64,000 nt of DNA from Variovorax sp. MHTC-1 (lineage in GTDB: Bacteria; Pseudomonadota; Gammaproteobacteria; Burkholderiales; Burkholderiaceae_C): contig NZ_RWKI01000006.1 in the NCBI RefSeq assembly GCF_003984645.1, positions 248,001-312,000 of the forward strand, in the 5' to 3' direction. Below, one piece after another: positions 42,305-53,468 of the stretch. Numbering within the stretch: the stretch's first letter is position 1; every line of letters begins with the position of its first letter. The notes beneath the pieces are model-generated. The model saw only the letters and a program-made list of their open reading frames with translations. It made no database searches and had not been told where the DNA came from. The position numbers and the translations under genes were made by a program.

Positions 42305-42883
42305 ATGGCCGTGCCAAGGAACATGGTCGCAATTGGCAGCGTGGCCCACTGGGCACCCACATCGGCTTGATCTGGTTGAAGCGATGGCGCAAGGCGCCAG
42401 GAGCGTCGAGGATCTCGCGGAGGCCACGCACCTGACCCTCGCAAATGCGTCGCGCCACCTTCAGTTGTTGCGGCGTGTGCATTTGGTTGAGGCGAATCGG
42501 CAGGGCAAGCGCGTCTTCTCAGCCTGGCCGGCGACGCGGAGATCGTGTCTTTGCTCAAGGCCCTGGGGTGCGTTGCCGAGCGCAACGTGGCCGAAGTTCA
42601 GGCTGTCATGCGCGACTTCTTTCAGAGAGATTCGCTGGAAGCCGTGTCCAGAGCTGAATTGGTGGAAAGGCTCAAGGAGGGCGCGGTCACCGTGCTCGAT
42701 GTTCGCCCGGAAAGTGAGTTTGCGCTGGGTCACGTGCCGGGTGCGATCAATGTCCCGATTGAACAACTCGAGCGCAGGCTAGCGGAGCTCCCCATCGGTC
42801 GCGAGATCGTCGCGTATTGCCGCGGACACTACCGCGTCATGTCTTTCGAAGCGGTGGCGGCTCTGCGGAAGAAGGGCTACTGA
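42305..42883 (+). pseudogene. ArsR-rhodanese fusion gene, frameshifted
   Basis: The sequence encodes an ArsR winged helix joined to a rhodanese domain, but in three frames. The start region MAVP (42305) is in one frame. HPHRLDLVEAMAQGARSVED through RQGKRVF is in a second. The part AGDAEIVSLLKALGCVAERN to the stop is in a third. Single-base losses near 42353 and 42519 would restore one reading frame. The rhodanese part has VLDVRPESEFALGHVPGAIN and the active-site Cys in YCRGHYRVMSFEAV. The rhodanese half (from a TTG at 42545) could still be translated alone. Confidence 0.7.
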
Positions 42884-43183
42884 ATCCGTCGCTTGGAAGA
42901 CGGATTCCCTGAATGGAAGACGGCAGGCCTCAAAGTCGAAGCTGCCGCTTGAATGTCGGTGTCGGCGCTCAGTCCGCCGTACGCCCCCACCTGCTTCCCA
43001 ATGGCGGCGGGCGTGAGCGCCCGCTCAAATTAGGCTGCAGTTGCCGCTGCTGCCGCCCCTCTTCTGTGTCGGGCAGCTTCGCCCGCCGGGCCGGCGCGGC
43101 GGGGTAGGGAAAGTTCAAACTAAGTGCAAAAAATTCAAGGTAAGTTGAAAACCGACAACCGACAGCGTTCCGCAGAGGGGGCC
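42884..43183. other. Intergenic stretch before groES, no gene seen
   Basis: Between the decayed ArsR-rhodanese gene and the groES promoter I see no supported gene. The stretch contains a short inverted repeat around GGGCGTGAGCGCCC (43008-43021), a GC-rich block (43081-43104), and the right terminal repeat at 43107-43150. Confidence 0.6.
43107..43150. repeat. Right terminal repeat of a putative mobile segment
   Basis: On the minus strand, reading inwards, the units are CAACTTACCTTGAATTTTTT (43146-43127) and CACTTAGTTTGAACTTTCCC (43126-43107 approximately). They are inverted relative to the left-end units at 40043-40093. The match to CAACTTACTTTGAATTTTCC is 17 of 20 for the outer unit. Confidence 0.55.
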
Positions 43184-43210
43184 CTTGAAACCCCGCCAAA
43201 TGCCCTTATG
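43184..43210 (+). promoter_or_regulatory. Sigma-32-like heat-shock promoter of groESL
   Basis: CTTGAAA (43184-43190) matches the -35 of sigma-32 promoters. CCCTTATG (43203-43210) fits the CCCCATNT-like -10 after a 12-base spacer. The CIRCE operator starts two bases later. Together they indicate dual heat-shock control. Confidence 0.75.
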
Positions 43211-43211
43211 A

Positions 43212-43238
43212 TTAGCACTCGCTGAAGAGGAGTGCTAA
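43212..43238. promoter_or_regulatory. CIRCE operator (HrcA binding site)
   Basis: TTAGCACTC (43212-43220), a 9-base spacer, and GAGTGCTAA (43230-43238) form the complete CIRCE consensus with no mismatch. HrcA represses groESL through this site and releases it on heat shock. Confidence 0.97.
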
Positions 43239-43319
43239 CAAGCCCCCGCCTCCAGTGACTGGGTAGCCGGCAACCATGCCAGCGCCCGAACCAAACCCCG
43301 TTTCTATCCAGGAGATGCA

Positions 43320-45291
<1,972 letters not shown>

Positions 45292-45318
45292 TGCCTGCCC
45301 GGCCTCCGGCCAAATAGA

Positions 45319-45351
45319 AAAACCCCGCAGCGCAAGCCGCGGGGTTTTTTT
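45319..45351 (+). terminator. Rho-independent terminator of groESL
   Basis: AAACCCCGCAG and the opposing C(C)GCGGGGTTT form a GC-rich stem around a short loop, followed by a run of seven T. It lies 28 bp after the groL stop. Confidence 0.9.
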
Positions 45352-45369
45352 ACGTTTGCGAAGCCAGGC

Positions 45370-45708
45370 TCAGGCAGCGGCGAGCGGCGGCGCTCCGTAC
45401 TCGTTGCTCTCGGACTGGCTGGGCTGGACCATGAAGTACAACAGCACCAGGCCCACCAGCGGAATCAGACCGATCAGCAGCCACCAGCCGCTCTTGCCGA
45501 TGTCGTGCAGGCGGCGCGCGCCAGCCGACAGCAGCGGCAGCAGGAAGGCGAGGATGACCACGAGATAGACGATCTCGTGGATGAGGCCCGCCACGACGGC
45601 CACGATAACGTAGGCGAGTACGAACCACCAGTACTCAGAGCGCGATCCACGCCCCGAAAAGTCCAGGTACTTGCTGAAGCAAGTCTGAATGGCTTGTTGA
45701 AAATTCAT
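45370..45708 (-). CDS. DUF805 family membrane protein
   Basis: This 112-residue protein has the DUF805 pattern: CFSKYLDFSGRGSRSEYWWF, three hydrophobic helices, and SAGARRLHDIGKSGWWLLIG. It is an inner-membrane protein of unknown function. It converges on groL with the terminator between. The 85 bp upstream of it (45709-45793) show no feature beyond its own promoter region. Confidence 0.9.
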   Translation of the reverse strand: MNFQQAIQTCFSKYLDFSGRGSRSEYWWFVLAYVIVAVVAGLIHEIVYLVVILAFLLPLLSAGARRLHDIGKSGWWLLIGLIPLVGLVLLYFMVQPSQSESNEYGAPPLAAA

Positions 45709-45793
45709 CGAACAACTCCTCTCGATAGTTCCCCGGGAAAACTCCCGCGGCCATCATAAAGGGCGGTTCACCGGCTTTGGTGACACCTTCTCG

Positions 45794-47344
45794 CTAGCGC
45801 AGGCGGGCGAGCAGGCCGGCCGTGGAGGGGTCGAGGCCGCGGGTGTCGCCCGAGGCCAGGCGCGGTTCGATGTCCCGCGCCAGCACCTTGCCCAGCTCGA
45901 CGCCCCATTGATCGAAGCTATTGATGCCCCAGAGCGCGCCGCTGGTGAAGACCCGGTGCTCGTAGAGCGCGAGGAATGCGCCGAGCGACTCGGGCGTGAG
46001 CTGCTCGAAGACGAAGAAGCTGCTCGGCCGGTTGCCCGGGAAATTGCGGTGCCCGCCCTCGTCGCGCTGCCCGACCATGAGTGCCTGCGCTTGCGCGAGC
46101 GCGTTGGCCAGCAGCTTGGGATGGTGTCCCTCGAGATCGTGTGCCGCATCGCGCACGGCGATGAATTCCAGCGGGATCACGTCCGTGCCCTGGTGCAGCA
46201 TCTGGAAATACGCGTGCTGCCCGTTGGTGCCGGGCTCGCCCCACAGCACGGGCGAGGTGCCGAAAGGCAGCGCCTGGCCGCCGGCATCGACACGCTTGCC
46301 GTTGCTCTCCATTTCGAGTTGCTGCAGGTAGGCCGGCAGCCGTTGCAGCGCGCTGTGGTACGGCGCGATGCTGCGGCTCGCGAAGCGATGGAAGTTGCGG
46401 TACCAGACATCGAGGAGGCCCAGGCGCACCGGCAGGTTCTGCGCCAGCGGGGCGGTGCGGAAATGCTCGTCCATCGCGTGGGCGCCGGCGAGCAGGCGGC
46501 GGAAGCCGTCGGCGCCGATGGCCAGCGCGATCGGCAGCCCGATGGCCGACCAGAGCGAATAGCGGCCGCCCACCCAGTCCCAGAAGCCGAAGCTCGTCTC
46601 GATGCCGAAGGCGCGTGCGGCCTCGACGTTGGTGGTGAGTGCCGCGAAATGGCGCGCGATGTCGACGCTGCCCGACTGCTCGAACCAGCGTTTGGCCGAT
46701 TGCGCATTGGCCATGGTCTCGGCCGTGGTGAAGGTTTTCGAGGCGACCAGGAACAGCGTGTGCTCGGGTGCCAGGTCGCGCAGCACGCGCGCGAGTTCGT
46801 GGCCATCGACGTTGGAGACGAAATGGAAGCGCTTGCCAGGCGCCACGAACTGGTCGAGGGCGCGCACCGCCATTTGCGGACCGAGATCGGAGCCGCCGAT
46901 GCCGATGTTGACCACGTCGGTGATCGTGTGATCGGCCCGCACGTCATCGGCATAGGCCAGCATCGCGGCCAGCGTGGCGTGGACATCGGCCAGCGCGCTC
47001 GTGAGCCGCTCGGGCACCGGCACGGATGCCGGGCTTCTTAGCAGCGTGTGAAGCACGGCGCGGTCTTCGGTGGCATTGATGTGCTCGCCGGCGAACATCG
47101 CATCGCGGTGCGCTTCCAGGCCTGCCTCTTGTGCGAGCGCCTGCAGCAGTTCTTCGGTCTCCGTGTCGATGAGGTTCTTCGATAGGTCGGCAAAAAGATG
47201 GGGCGCCGACTGGCTGAACGTGCCGAACCGCTGCGGATCGGTGGCGAAAGCCTGCCGCAGGTCGAAGCCGCGGCCGGCAGCATCGTAGTGCGCCTGCAGC
47301 CGGCCCCAGGCCGCCGTGCGATCGCAGCGCGTCTTCATCGTCAT
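45794..47344 (-). CDS. pgi: Glucose-6-phosphate isomerase
   Basis: This 516-residue enzyme interconverts glucose-6-phosphate and fructose-6-phosphate. It has [39 protein letters not shown]-region equivalents in [20 protein letters not shown] with the catalytic His/Glu, and [13 protein letters not shown] near the end. It is slightly shorter than the E. coli protein (549). GGAGGTTGC precedes the ATG, which overlaps the tal stop as ATGA. The tal-pgi pair links the pentose phosphate pathway and glycolysis. Confidence 0.97.
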   Translation of the reverse strand: MTMKTRCDRTAAWGRLQAHYDAAGRGFDLRQAFATDPQRFGTFSQSAPHLFADLSKNLIDTETEELLQALAQEAGLEAHRDAMFAGEHINATEDRAVLHTLLRSPASVPVPERLTSALADVHATLAAMLAYADDVRADHTITDVVNIGIGGSDLGPQMAVRALDQFVAPGKRFHFVSNVDGHELARVLRDLAPEHTLFLVASKTFTTAETMANAQSAKRWFEQSGSVDIARHFAALTTNVEAARAFGIETSFGFWDWVGGRYSLWSAIGLPIALAIGADGFRRLLAGAHAMDEHFRTAPLAQNLPVRLGLLDVWYRNFHRFASRSIAPYHSALQRLPAYLQQLEMESNGKRVDAGGQALPFGTSPVLWGEPGTNGQHAYFQMLHQGTDVIPLEFIAVRDAAHDLEGHHPKLLANALAQAQALMVGQRDEGGHRNFPGNRPSSFFVFEQLTPESLGAFLALYEHRVFTSGALWGINSFDQWGVELGKVLARDIEPRLASGDTRGLDPSTAGLLARLR

Positions 47345-48294
47345 GCAACCTCCTCCATGAGTTTCTCCAGCTTCACCGCATCGGCCGCAAAGGCGCGAAT
47401 GCCCTCGGCAAGCTTCTCGGTGGCCATAGCGTCCTCGTTGAGGGCGAAGCGGAAGGCCGGCTCGTCGAGCCTGAGCTGCGGAATGTCGAGCGCCTTTGCG
47501 GCCTCGGCGTCGAGCGCATGCGCGAGCGGCGCTTCGCTGGCGGCGAGTTCGGCCAACAGCTCGGGGCTGATGGTCAGCAGATCGCAGCCTGCCAGCGCGG
47601 CGATCTGCCCCACATTGCGGAAGCTCGCGCCCATTACCTCGGTCGCGATGCCGTGCTTCTTGTAGTAGTCGAAGATCTGGCGCACCGACTGCACGCCCGG
47701 ATCGTTGGCGCCCGAACGCGCCGCCTCGTCCCAGCTGCCGCCGGCCGTTTTCTTGTGCCAGTCGTAGATGCGCCCGACGAAGGGCGAGATCAGCTTCACG
47801 CCCGCCGCGCCGCAAGCCACCGCCTGGGCGAACGAGAACAGCAAGGTCAGGTTGGTGTGGATGCCCTTCGCCTCGAGCCGGCGCGCGGCCTCGATGCCTT
47901 CCCAGGTGGCGGCGATCTTGATCAGCACGCGCTTCTCGACTTCGATGTCCTCGGCCCGGTAGAGCGCCACGATGCGCTCGGCGCGTTCGACGGTGGCGGC
48001 GGTATCGAAGCTCAAGCGCGCATCGACCTCGGTCGAGACGCGGCCCGGGATGAGCGAAAGGATTTCGGTGCCGAAGCGAACCAGCAGCCGGTCGATCACC
48101 TCGTCGACGGCCAGGCCGGCGTGCTTCTTGACCGCTTCATCGAGCAGCGGCCGGTACTCGGCCTTCTGCACGGCCTTGAGGATCAGCGAGGGATTGGTGG
48201 TGGCGTCCCGGGGCTTGAACTGGGCCAGCTGGCGGAAATCGCCGGTATCGGCCACCACGGTGGTCCATTGACGGAGGGCATCGAGTTGGTTCAT
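47341..48294 (-). CDS. tal: Transaldolase
   Basis: This 317-residue class I aldolase moves a dihydroxyacetone unit between sugar phosphates. Its catalytic Lys is in [26 protein letters not shown] and [20 protein letters not shown] with the [10 protein letters not shown] segment are standard. Length agrees with TalB. The start [10 protein letters not shown] is at the usual place. It forms an operon with pgi. Confidence 0.97.
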   Translation of the reverse strand: MNQLDALRQWTTVVADTGDFRQLAQFKPRDATTNPSLILKAVQKAEYRPLLDEAVKKHAGLAVDEVIDRLLVRFGTEILSLIPGRVSTEVDARLSFDTAATVERAERIVALYRAEDIEVEKRVLIKIAATWEGIEAARRLEAKGIHTNLTLLFSFAQAVACGAAGVKLISPFVGRIYDWHKKTAGGSWDEAARSGANDPGVQSVRQIFDYYKKHGIATEVMGASFRNVGQIAALAGCDLLTISPELLAELAASEAPLAHALDAEAAKALDIPQLRLDEPAFRFALNEDAMATEKLAEGIRAFAADAVKLEKLMEEVA

Positions 48295-48400
48295 GCGGCC
48301 ATTATCCCGCCGCAAAACTACAGTCCGTGTGGTCTTCGGCTGACGGGCCCCGGCAAGGCCAGCGACTAGCGTTCGCTGATCGCCCGCCGGAGGAATTCCC

Positions 48401-49072
48401 ATGCTTTTTCGCAGACGCCACGCACCGCCACCGCCCGCCGCATTCGACGATCGCACGCACAGCGCGTCGATCGGTACCTTGGCCACGGCCTTTTGCGTGG
48501 GCGGCGTGCTGACCCTGCTCGCGCTCCAGACCGCCAGGGCGACGCGCACCGAACGCGTGGCGGGCCCCGCCGACGGCGCGCCGCTGATGCGCGCGCCGCT
48601 CCAGGTGGTTGCGCCGGTCGACCTGCAGCGCTATGCCGGCCTGTGGCACGAACAGGCTCGCCTGCCCAATCGCTTCCAGAAGCAGTGCGCGGGCCCGGCG
48701 ACGGCCGAGTACACGCTGCTGGGCGATGGCCAGATGGAGGTTCGCAACCGCTGCATCCTGGAAGACGGCAGCTTCGACGAAGCGATCGGCGTGGCGCGCG
48801 TGGCGCCGGTGGCCGGCCAGCCGGGCGCCGGCCGGCTCGAGGTCCGCTTCGCGCCCGAATGGCTCGCCTGGCTGCCCGCCGTCTGGGGCGACTACTGGAT
48901 CCTGAGGCTCGACCGCGACTACCAGGTCGCGCTGGTCGGCACGCCGGACCGCAGGTACCTCTGGGTGCTGTCGCGCGCGCCGCGGCTGGACGACGTCGCG
49001 CTCGACGCCGAGCTCGACTACGCGCGCTCGCTGGGCTTCGACGTCGACAAGGTCGAGCTGATCGGCAGGTAG
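48401..49072 (+). CDS. Lipocalin family protein (Blc-like)
   Basis: This 223-residue protein has a cytoplasmic Pro-rich start, one hydrophobic segment ([20 protein letters not shown]), and a lipocalin barrel with [19 protein letters not shown], the GxW motif with Trp, and [19 protein letters not shown]. Blc-type lipocalins bind lipids at the outer membrane. Here there is a membrane anchor or uncleaved signal in place of a lipobox. Its 3' end overlaps the HAD gene on the other strand by 55 bp. Confidence 0.87.
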   Translation: MLFRRRHAPPPPAAFDDRTHSASIGTLATAFCVGGVLTLLALQTARATRTERVAGPADGAPLMRAPLQVVAPVDLQRYAGLWHEQARLPNRFQKQCAGPATAEYTLLGDGQMEVRNRCILEDGSFDEAIGVARVAPVAGQPGAGRLEVRFAPEWLAWLPAVWGDYWILRLDRDYQVALVGTPDRRYLWVLSRAPRLDDVALDAELDYARSLGFDVDKVELIGR

Positions 49073-49683
49073 GCCCCGAGCTGCGCCGGCAAGGCGCTGG
49101 GCCTTTCGCAATGGATGGCCTGCCAGCCGAGTTCGCGCGCCGCCAGCACGTTGGGCAGCGAGTCGTCGATGAAGACCGTGTCGGCAGCCGCGAGCCGGTA
49201 GCGCGCGGCCAGCAGTTCGTAGATCTCGCGCTGGGGCTTGATGATGCGCACGTCGCCGGAAAAAATGCCGCCGTCGAACCAGCGGAAAAAGGCGTGGCGC
49301 TCTTCGAGCACGCGCGCATAGGGCGCCGGCATGTTGGAGAGGTAGTAGAGCCGCAGCTTCTCGCCCGCATCGCGGCGCGCGCGCAGCCCATCGAGCAAAT
49401 CGACGGTGACGGCGATCGGCTCCAGGCGCTCGCCCATGGGCGCCAGCGCTTGGTTGAGGCGGTCGAGCGGCAGCGAAAGGCGCAGCGCCATCCGACCGAT
49501 GGCATCGTCGAGGCTGTGCGTGCCGCGATCGAAACCCAGCCAGTCTTCGTGATGGAACATCTCGCGCGCAAGCGCATGCGCGGCCTCGGCCGTGGGCGCC
49601 AGGTGCACGAACTCCGCATGCACCAGCGACACCGGTTCCCAGCTCAGCAGCACCGCGCCGAGATCGAACACCACATTCTTCAT
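49018..49683 (-). CDS. HAD-superfamily hydrolase (YihX-like)
   Basis: This 221-residue protein has the HAD motifs: MKNVVFDLGAVLLSWEP (first Asp; the second Asp of DxD is replaced, as DLGAV), YYLSNMP (Thr/Ser motif 2), the Lys in RIIKPQREIYELLA and FIDDSLPNV (motif 4). YihX-type enzymes dephosphorylate sugar phosphates. It overlaps the lipocalin gene by 55 bp in antisense orientation. It diverges from zwf with 134 bp between starts. Confidence 0.87.
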   Translation of the reverse strand: MKNVVFDLGAVLLSWEPVSLVHAEFVHLAPTAEAAHALAREMFHHEDWLGFDRGTHSLDDAIGRMALRLSLPLDRLNQALAPMGERLEPIAVTVDLLDGLRARRDAGEKLRLYYLSNMPAPYARVLEERHAFFRWFDGGIFSGDVRIIKPQREIYELLAARYRLAAADTVFIDDSLPNVLAARELGWQAIHCERPSALPAQLGAYLPISSTLSTSKPSERA

Positions 49684-49817
49684 ACCGTCGAGTCCAAGAA
49701 AAAAGACCTCCGCGGGCCGGCTCGAAGCTTACGCGAAGCCCTCGGGGCCCGAGCGGTCCATTACCATTCACAGGCAGGCGTTCCTGCTCGGCATTTCATG
49801 ACAACACGGATGAATCC

Positions 49818-51287
49818 ATGAGTTTCGATCTTGTCCTCTTCGGCGGTACCGGCGACCTTGCATGGCGCAAGCTGATGCCGGCGTTGTTCCAGGCCTTCCG
49901 GCACGGCAGCCTGCCCGAAGACGGCCGCATCATCGGCGTGGCGCGCGACGATCTTTCCGACGACGGGTACCGCGAGCTGATCCAGTCGCGCTTCGAGGCA
50001 GTCGAGGGCGCCAAGCGGCCGACGCCCGAGGAGTTCAAGAAGTTCGCCTCGATGCTGTACTTCCTGCGCATGGACCTGTCGAAGGCCGAGGACTACGCCA
50101 AGCTCGCCGACCTGCTGAAGACCCGCGACGCCGGCACCGTCGTGATGTATCTCGCGACGGCGCCGGCGCTTTTCACGCAGGTGGTGCAACAGATCGCCGC
50201 GGCCGGACTCAACGGCCCGCAGACGCGCGTCGTGCTCGAAAAGCCGCTGGGCCACGACCTGGCGTCGAACCGGGCCATCAACAAGGCCGTGTGCAAGGTG
50301 CTGGACGAGCACCAGGTGTTCCGCATCGACCACTACCTGGGCAAGCCCTCGGTGCAGAACCTGTTCGCGATGCGCTTCGGCAACGCGCTGTTCGAGCCGA
50401 TCTGGCGCCGCGAGCACATCGCAAACATCCAGATCACGATCGCCGAAGACCTCGGCGTCGAGAAGCGTGGCGCCTTCTACGACCAGACAGGCGCACTGCG
50501 CGACATGGTGCAGAACCACGCGCTGCAACTGGTCTGCGCGATCGGCATGGAGCCGCCGATCAATGCCCATGCCGACGCGATCCGCGACGAGAAGCTGAAG
50601 GTGCTGCGCGCGCTGAAGCCGTGGACTGCGGAGTCGATCAGCCTGCACGCGATCCGCGGGCAGTACACCTCGGGCACGGCCTACGGCGAGCGCGTGCCGG
50701 GCTACCGGGACGAGCCGGGCGTCGATCCGGAAAGCCGTACCGAGACCTTCGTCGCGCTGCGCACCGAGATCGCCAACTGGCGGTGGGCCGGCGTGCCGCT
50801 CTACATCCGCACCGGCAAGCGGCTGGCGTCGCGCGACGCGCGCATCGAGGTCAACTTCAGGCCGACGCCGCATGCGATTTTTCGCGCCCCGCCCAGCGCG
50901 GTCAACAAGCTGGTGATCAACCTGCAGCCCAAGGACGGCCTGGAGCTGCACATGCTTGCGCAGGCGCAGGACAACCGCCAGCGCAACGGCAACCGGCGTG
51001 CCGGCCCGCAGCTCGCGCCGGTGCAGCTGGACCTGGATTTCGACAAGCGTTTTGGCGCCGAGCGCGTGGGTGCCTACGAACGGCTGCTGCTCGACGTGAT
51101 CGACGGCCGGCTCAACCTGTTCGTGCGCAGCGACGAGCAGGAAGAGGCATGGCGCTGGGTCGAGCCGCTGATCGACAGCTGGGCCTCGGACGGCGTGCCG
51201 CGCCCTTACGCAGCGGGTACCTGGGGGCCGAGCGCATCGAGCGCGATGATCGCGCGCGACGGCTTCGCCTGGAGCGAAGAACAGTAG
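49818..51287 (+). CDS. zwf: Glucose-6-phosphate 1-dehydrogenase
   Basis: This 489-residue enzyme has FGGTGDLAWRKLMPALFQAF (NADP loop GxxGDLA), EKPLGHDL and the active-site peptide RIDHYLGKPSVQNLFAMRF with the catalytic His and Lys. It makes 6-phosphogluconolactone and NADPH for the Entner-Doudoroff or pentose phosphate route. Its length is standard. It lies near tal-pgi, so the region gathers central sugar metabolism genes. Confidence 0.98.
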   Translation: MSFDLVLFGGTGDLAWRKLMPALFQAFRHGSLPEDGRIIGVARDDLSDDGYRELIQSRFEAVEGAKRPTPEEFKKFASMLYFLRMDLSKAEDYAKLADLLKTRDAGTVVMYLATAPALFTQVVQQIAAAGLNGPQTRVVLEKPLGHDLASNRAINKAVCKVLDEHQVFRIDHYLGKPSVQNLFAMRFGNALFEPIWRREHIANIQITIAEDLGVEKRGAFYDQTGALRDMVQNHALQLVCAIGMEPPINAHADAIRDEKLKVLRALKPWTAESISLHAIRGQYTSGTAYGERVPGYRDEPGVDPESRTETFVALRTEIANWRWAGVPLYIRTGKRLASRDARIEVNFRPTPHAIFRAPPSAVNKLVINLQPKDGLELHMLAQAQDNRQRNGNRRAGPQLAPVQLDLDFDKRFGAERVGAYERLLLDVIDGRLNLFVRSDEQEEAWRWVEPLIDSWASDGVPRPYAAGTWGPSASSAMIARDGFAWSEEQ

Positions 51288-51396
51288 TGCCCACCCCCAG
51301 GCTGCGCGCACTTCGTGTCGCTTCGCCAACCCCCTTGCAGGGGGCAACACCTGCGGCCCGGCGGAGCCGGATCCGCGGTGTTCCTGGAATGGGGTG
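51288..51396. repeat. REP-like palindrome between zwf and dppF-like gene
   Basis: This gap contains CACTTCGTGTCGCTTCGCC (51310-51328), the hairpin CCCCCTTGCAGGGGG (51330-51344) and CGGCCCGGCGG (51355-51365). It then has an AACACC...GGTGTT inverted pair. The layout matches the inverted element at 54418-54496 and the one at 21165-21255. It may act as terminator for both converging genes. Confidence 0.65.
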
Positions 51397-52401
51397 CTAG
51401 ATCCGGCCTTCCTCTACGGCGTGGCAGGCCACCTGCACGCCGCGCAGCATCTGCAGTGGCGGCCGCTCGGCCTTGCAGCGCGCGTTGGCATGCGGACAGC
51501 GCGGATGGAAGGTGCAGCCCGTGGGCGGATTGAGCGGATTGGGCACCTCGCCCTGCACCGGCGTGCGTCGCTCGCCCGCGTGCTTCATCTTCGGGATCGC
51601 CTCCAGCAGCATGCGCGTGTAGGGGTGCTGCGGTTCGCTGAAGAGCTTGCTCTTGTCCGCCACTTCGACCAGCCGGCCCAGGTACATCACGCCGACCTGG
51701 TCGGCCACGTGGCGCACCACCGCCAGGTTGTGCGAGATGAAGAGGTAGGTCAGGCCGCGCTCGCGCTGCAGGTCCTTCATGATGTTGAGCACCTGCGCCT
51801 GCACGCTCACGTCCAGCGCCGAGGTGGGCTCGTCGCACACCAGGAATTCGGGCTGGGTGGCGAGCGCGCGCGCGATCGAGATACGCTGGCGCTGGCCGCC
51901 GGAGAACTGGTGCGGGTACTTGACCATGTCCAGCGGGCTCAGGCCGACGGATTGCAGCAGCTCGCCCACGCGCGCCTTGAGCGCCGGGCCTTCCTTGAGG
52001 ATCTCGTGCTCGCGCAGCGGCTCGCCGACGATGTCTTCGACGATCCAGCGCGGGTTCAGGCTCGCGTAGGGGTCCTGGAAAATCATCTGGATGCGCCGGC
52101 GCAGCTTGCGCCCCTCGGCGGTCTTGAAGGCGGCATGCGCGTCCTGGCCGTCGAAGTGCATGCCGCCGCGGGTGGGCTCGTACAGGCCCACCAGCAGGCG
52201 CGCGACGGTGCTCTTGCCGCAGCCCGATTCGCCGACCAGCGCGAGCGTCTTGCCGCGCTCGATGGAGAAGCTCACGCCGTCGACGGCATTGAGCAGCACC
52301 CGCGGCTTGCGTTCGAGCACGCGGTTGAGCCAGGGCGGGGAGACGTCGAAACTCTTGGCGAGATCGTTCGCCTGGACCAGTGAGCTCATCGTGGCGCTCA
52401 T
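51397..52401 (-). CDS. Oligopeptide/dipeptide ABC transporter ATP-binding protein (DppF-like)
   Basis: This 334-residue ATPase has Walker [10 protein letters not shown], the signature [14 protein letters not shown], Walker [15 protein letters not shown] and the C-terminal oligo_HPY segment ([12 protein letters not shown]...[15 protein letters not shown]) with an iron-sulfur-like Cys group. GGAGG precedes the ATG at 52401. It pairs with the next ATPase to energise peptide import. Confidence 0.93.
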   Translation of the reverse strand: MSATMSSLVQANDLAKSFDVSPPWLNRVLERKPRVLLNAVDGVSFSIERGKTLALVGESGCGKSTVARLLVGLYEPTRGGMHFDGQDAHAAFKTAEGRKLRRRIQMIFQDPYASLNPRWIVEDIVGEPLREHEILKEGPALKARVGELLQSVGLSPLDMVKYPHQFSGGQRQRISIARALATQPEFLVCDEPTSALDVSVQAQVLNIMKDLQRERGLTYLFISHNLAVVRHVADQVGVMYLGRLVEVADKSKLFSEPQHPYTRMLLEAIPKMKHAGERRTPVQGEVPNPLNPPTGCTFHPRCPHANARCKAERPPLQMLRGVQVACHAVEEGRI

Positions 52402-52456
52402 TGGGTAACCTCCGCGCTGCGCGCTGCGGTATTCGCCTTGGGAACGGCCCGGCGGC

Positions 52457-53449
52457 TCATGCGGCAATCCCGTCGATCGGCGCCGCGCTGTGCGCAGCGT
52501 GCAGCCAGCAGGCAGCGCGGGTCGCGCCAGCGTTGAGCAGGTCGGGCCGCTCCTCCAAGCAGCGGTCGAAGACGCGCGGGCAACGCGGGTTGTAGGCGCA
52601 TCCGCGCGGAATGGCATTGAGGCGGGGCATTGCGCCGTCGATCTGGTTGAGGCGCGCGCGGTCCATCGTCATGTCGGGGATAGCGGCCATGAGGCCCGAG
52701 GTATAGGGGTGCGCGGGCTGGTGGATCACCTCCTGCACCGGGCCGACCTCAGCGATCCGCCCGGCATACATCACGGCAACGCGGTCGCAGGTCTCGGCGA
52801 TCACGCCCATGTCGTGCGTGATGAGCATCACCGCCGCGCCGCGGTCCTTGCAGATCTTCTTGAGCAGCTGAATGATCTGTGCCTGGATCGACACGTCCAG
52901 CGCGGTGGTGGGCTCGTCGGCGACGATCAGCTTCGGCTCCGCCGCCAGCGCGAGCGCGATCACCACGCGCTGGCGCATGCCGCCGGAGAACTGGTGCGGA
53001 TAGTGGTCGATGCGCTGCGCGGCACCCGGGATTCCGGTGTCCTGCAGGAGGCCGATGGCGCGCCGGCGCGCTTCGTCCTCGCCCACGGGCAGGTGCGTGC
53101 GGATGGTCTCCATCAGCTGCCGCCCGATGGTGTAGAGCGGGTTCAGCGAGGTCAGCGGATCCTGGAAGATGGCGCCGATCTTGCGGCCGCGGATGTGGCG
53201 CATGGCCTCGTGGTCGAGGTTGTCGATGCGCTGCCCTTCGAGCCGGATCTCGCCGCTGGCGATGCGCCCCGGGGGCTCGAGCAGGCCGATGATGGCCGCG
53301 CCGGTGAGCGACTTGCCGGCGCCGGATTCGCCGACCACGCCGAGGATCTCGCCGGGCGCGATCTCGAAGGAGATGTCGTCCAGCGCACGCAGGGTGCCGC
53401 GCCGGTGCGGGAATTCGACGACCAGATGGTTGACTTGAAGCAGGCTCAT
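52457..53449 (-). CDS. Oligopeptide/dipeptide ABC transporter ATP-binding protein (DppD-like)
   Basis: This 330-residue ATPase has Walker [10 protein letters not shown], where the usual Thr/Ser position carries Ser-Leu, the signature [14 protein letters not shown], Walker [15 protein letters not shown] and the oligo_HPY tail with [15 protein letters not shown]. It is 55 bp before the dppF-like gene and 19 bp after the permease gene. It belongs to the same importer. Confidence 0.93.
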   Translation of the reverse strand: MSLLQVNHLVVEFPHRRGTLRALDDISFEIAPGEILGVVGESGAGKSLTGAAIIGLLEPPGRIASGEIRLEGQRIDNLDHEAMRHIRGRKIGAIFQDPLTSLNPLYTIGRQLMETIRTHLPVGEDEARRRAIGLLQDTGIPGAAQRIDHYPHQFSGGMRQRVVIALALAAEPKLIVADEPTTALDVSIQAQIIQLLKKICKDRGAAVMLITHDMGVIAETCDRVAVMYAGRIAEVGPVQEVIHQPAHPYTSGLMAAIPDMTMDRARLNQIDGAMPRLNAIPRGCAYNPRCPRVFDRCLEERPDLLNAGATRAACWLHAAHSAAPIDGIAA

Positions 53450-53468
53450 GTGCGGTGCTCTACCTTCT

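Larger units (their letters stand above)
40043..43150. mobile_element. Putative mobile segment without transposase (inverted ends, three cargo genes)
   Basis: Inverted ends at 40043-40093 and 43107-43150 bound a 3.1-kb segment. Inside are a sterol-desaturase-like gene, a divergent membrane AraC gene and a decayed ArsR-rhodanese gene. No transposase or IstB-like ATPase gene is seen. The left end abuts the truncated DHFR-like gene, and the right end stops about 33 bp before the groES heat-shock promoter. It might move in trans, or be the leftover of a larger element. No target-site duplication is obvious to me. Confidence 0.4.

Noticed and set aside
42169..42321. Possible minus-strand membrane-protein fragment (MFLGTAMMTFPASMRMARVG...)
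   Set aside because: About 50 codons with one hydrophobic stretch, no ribosome site and no family that I recognise. It overlaps the start of the ArsR-rhodanese remnant. It may be a relic, but there is not enough support to list it.
51397..53449. Duplication of ATP-binding genes
   Set aside because: The two ATPases are the normal DppD/DppF pair of peptide importers and differ throughout; this is not a recent duplication.
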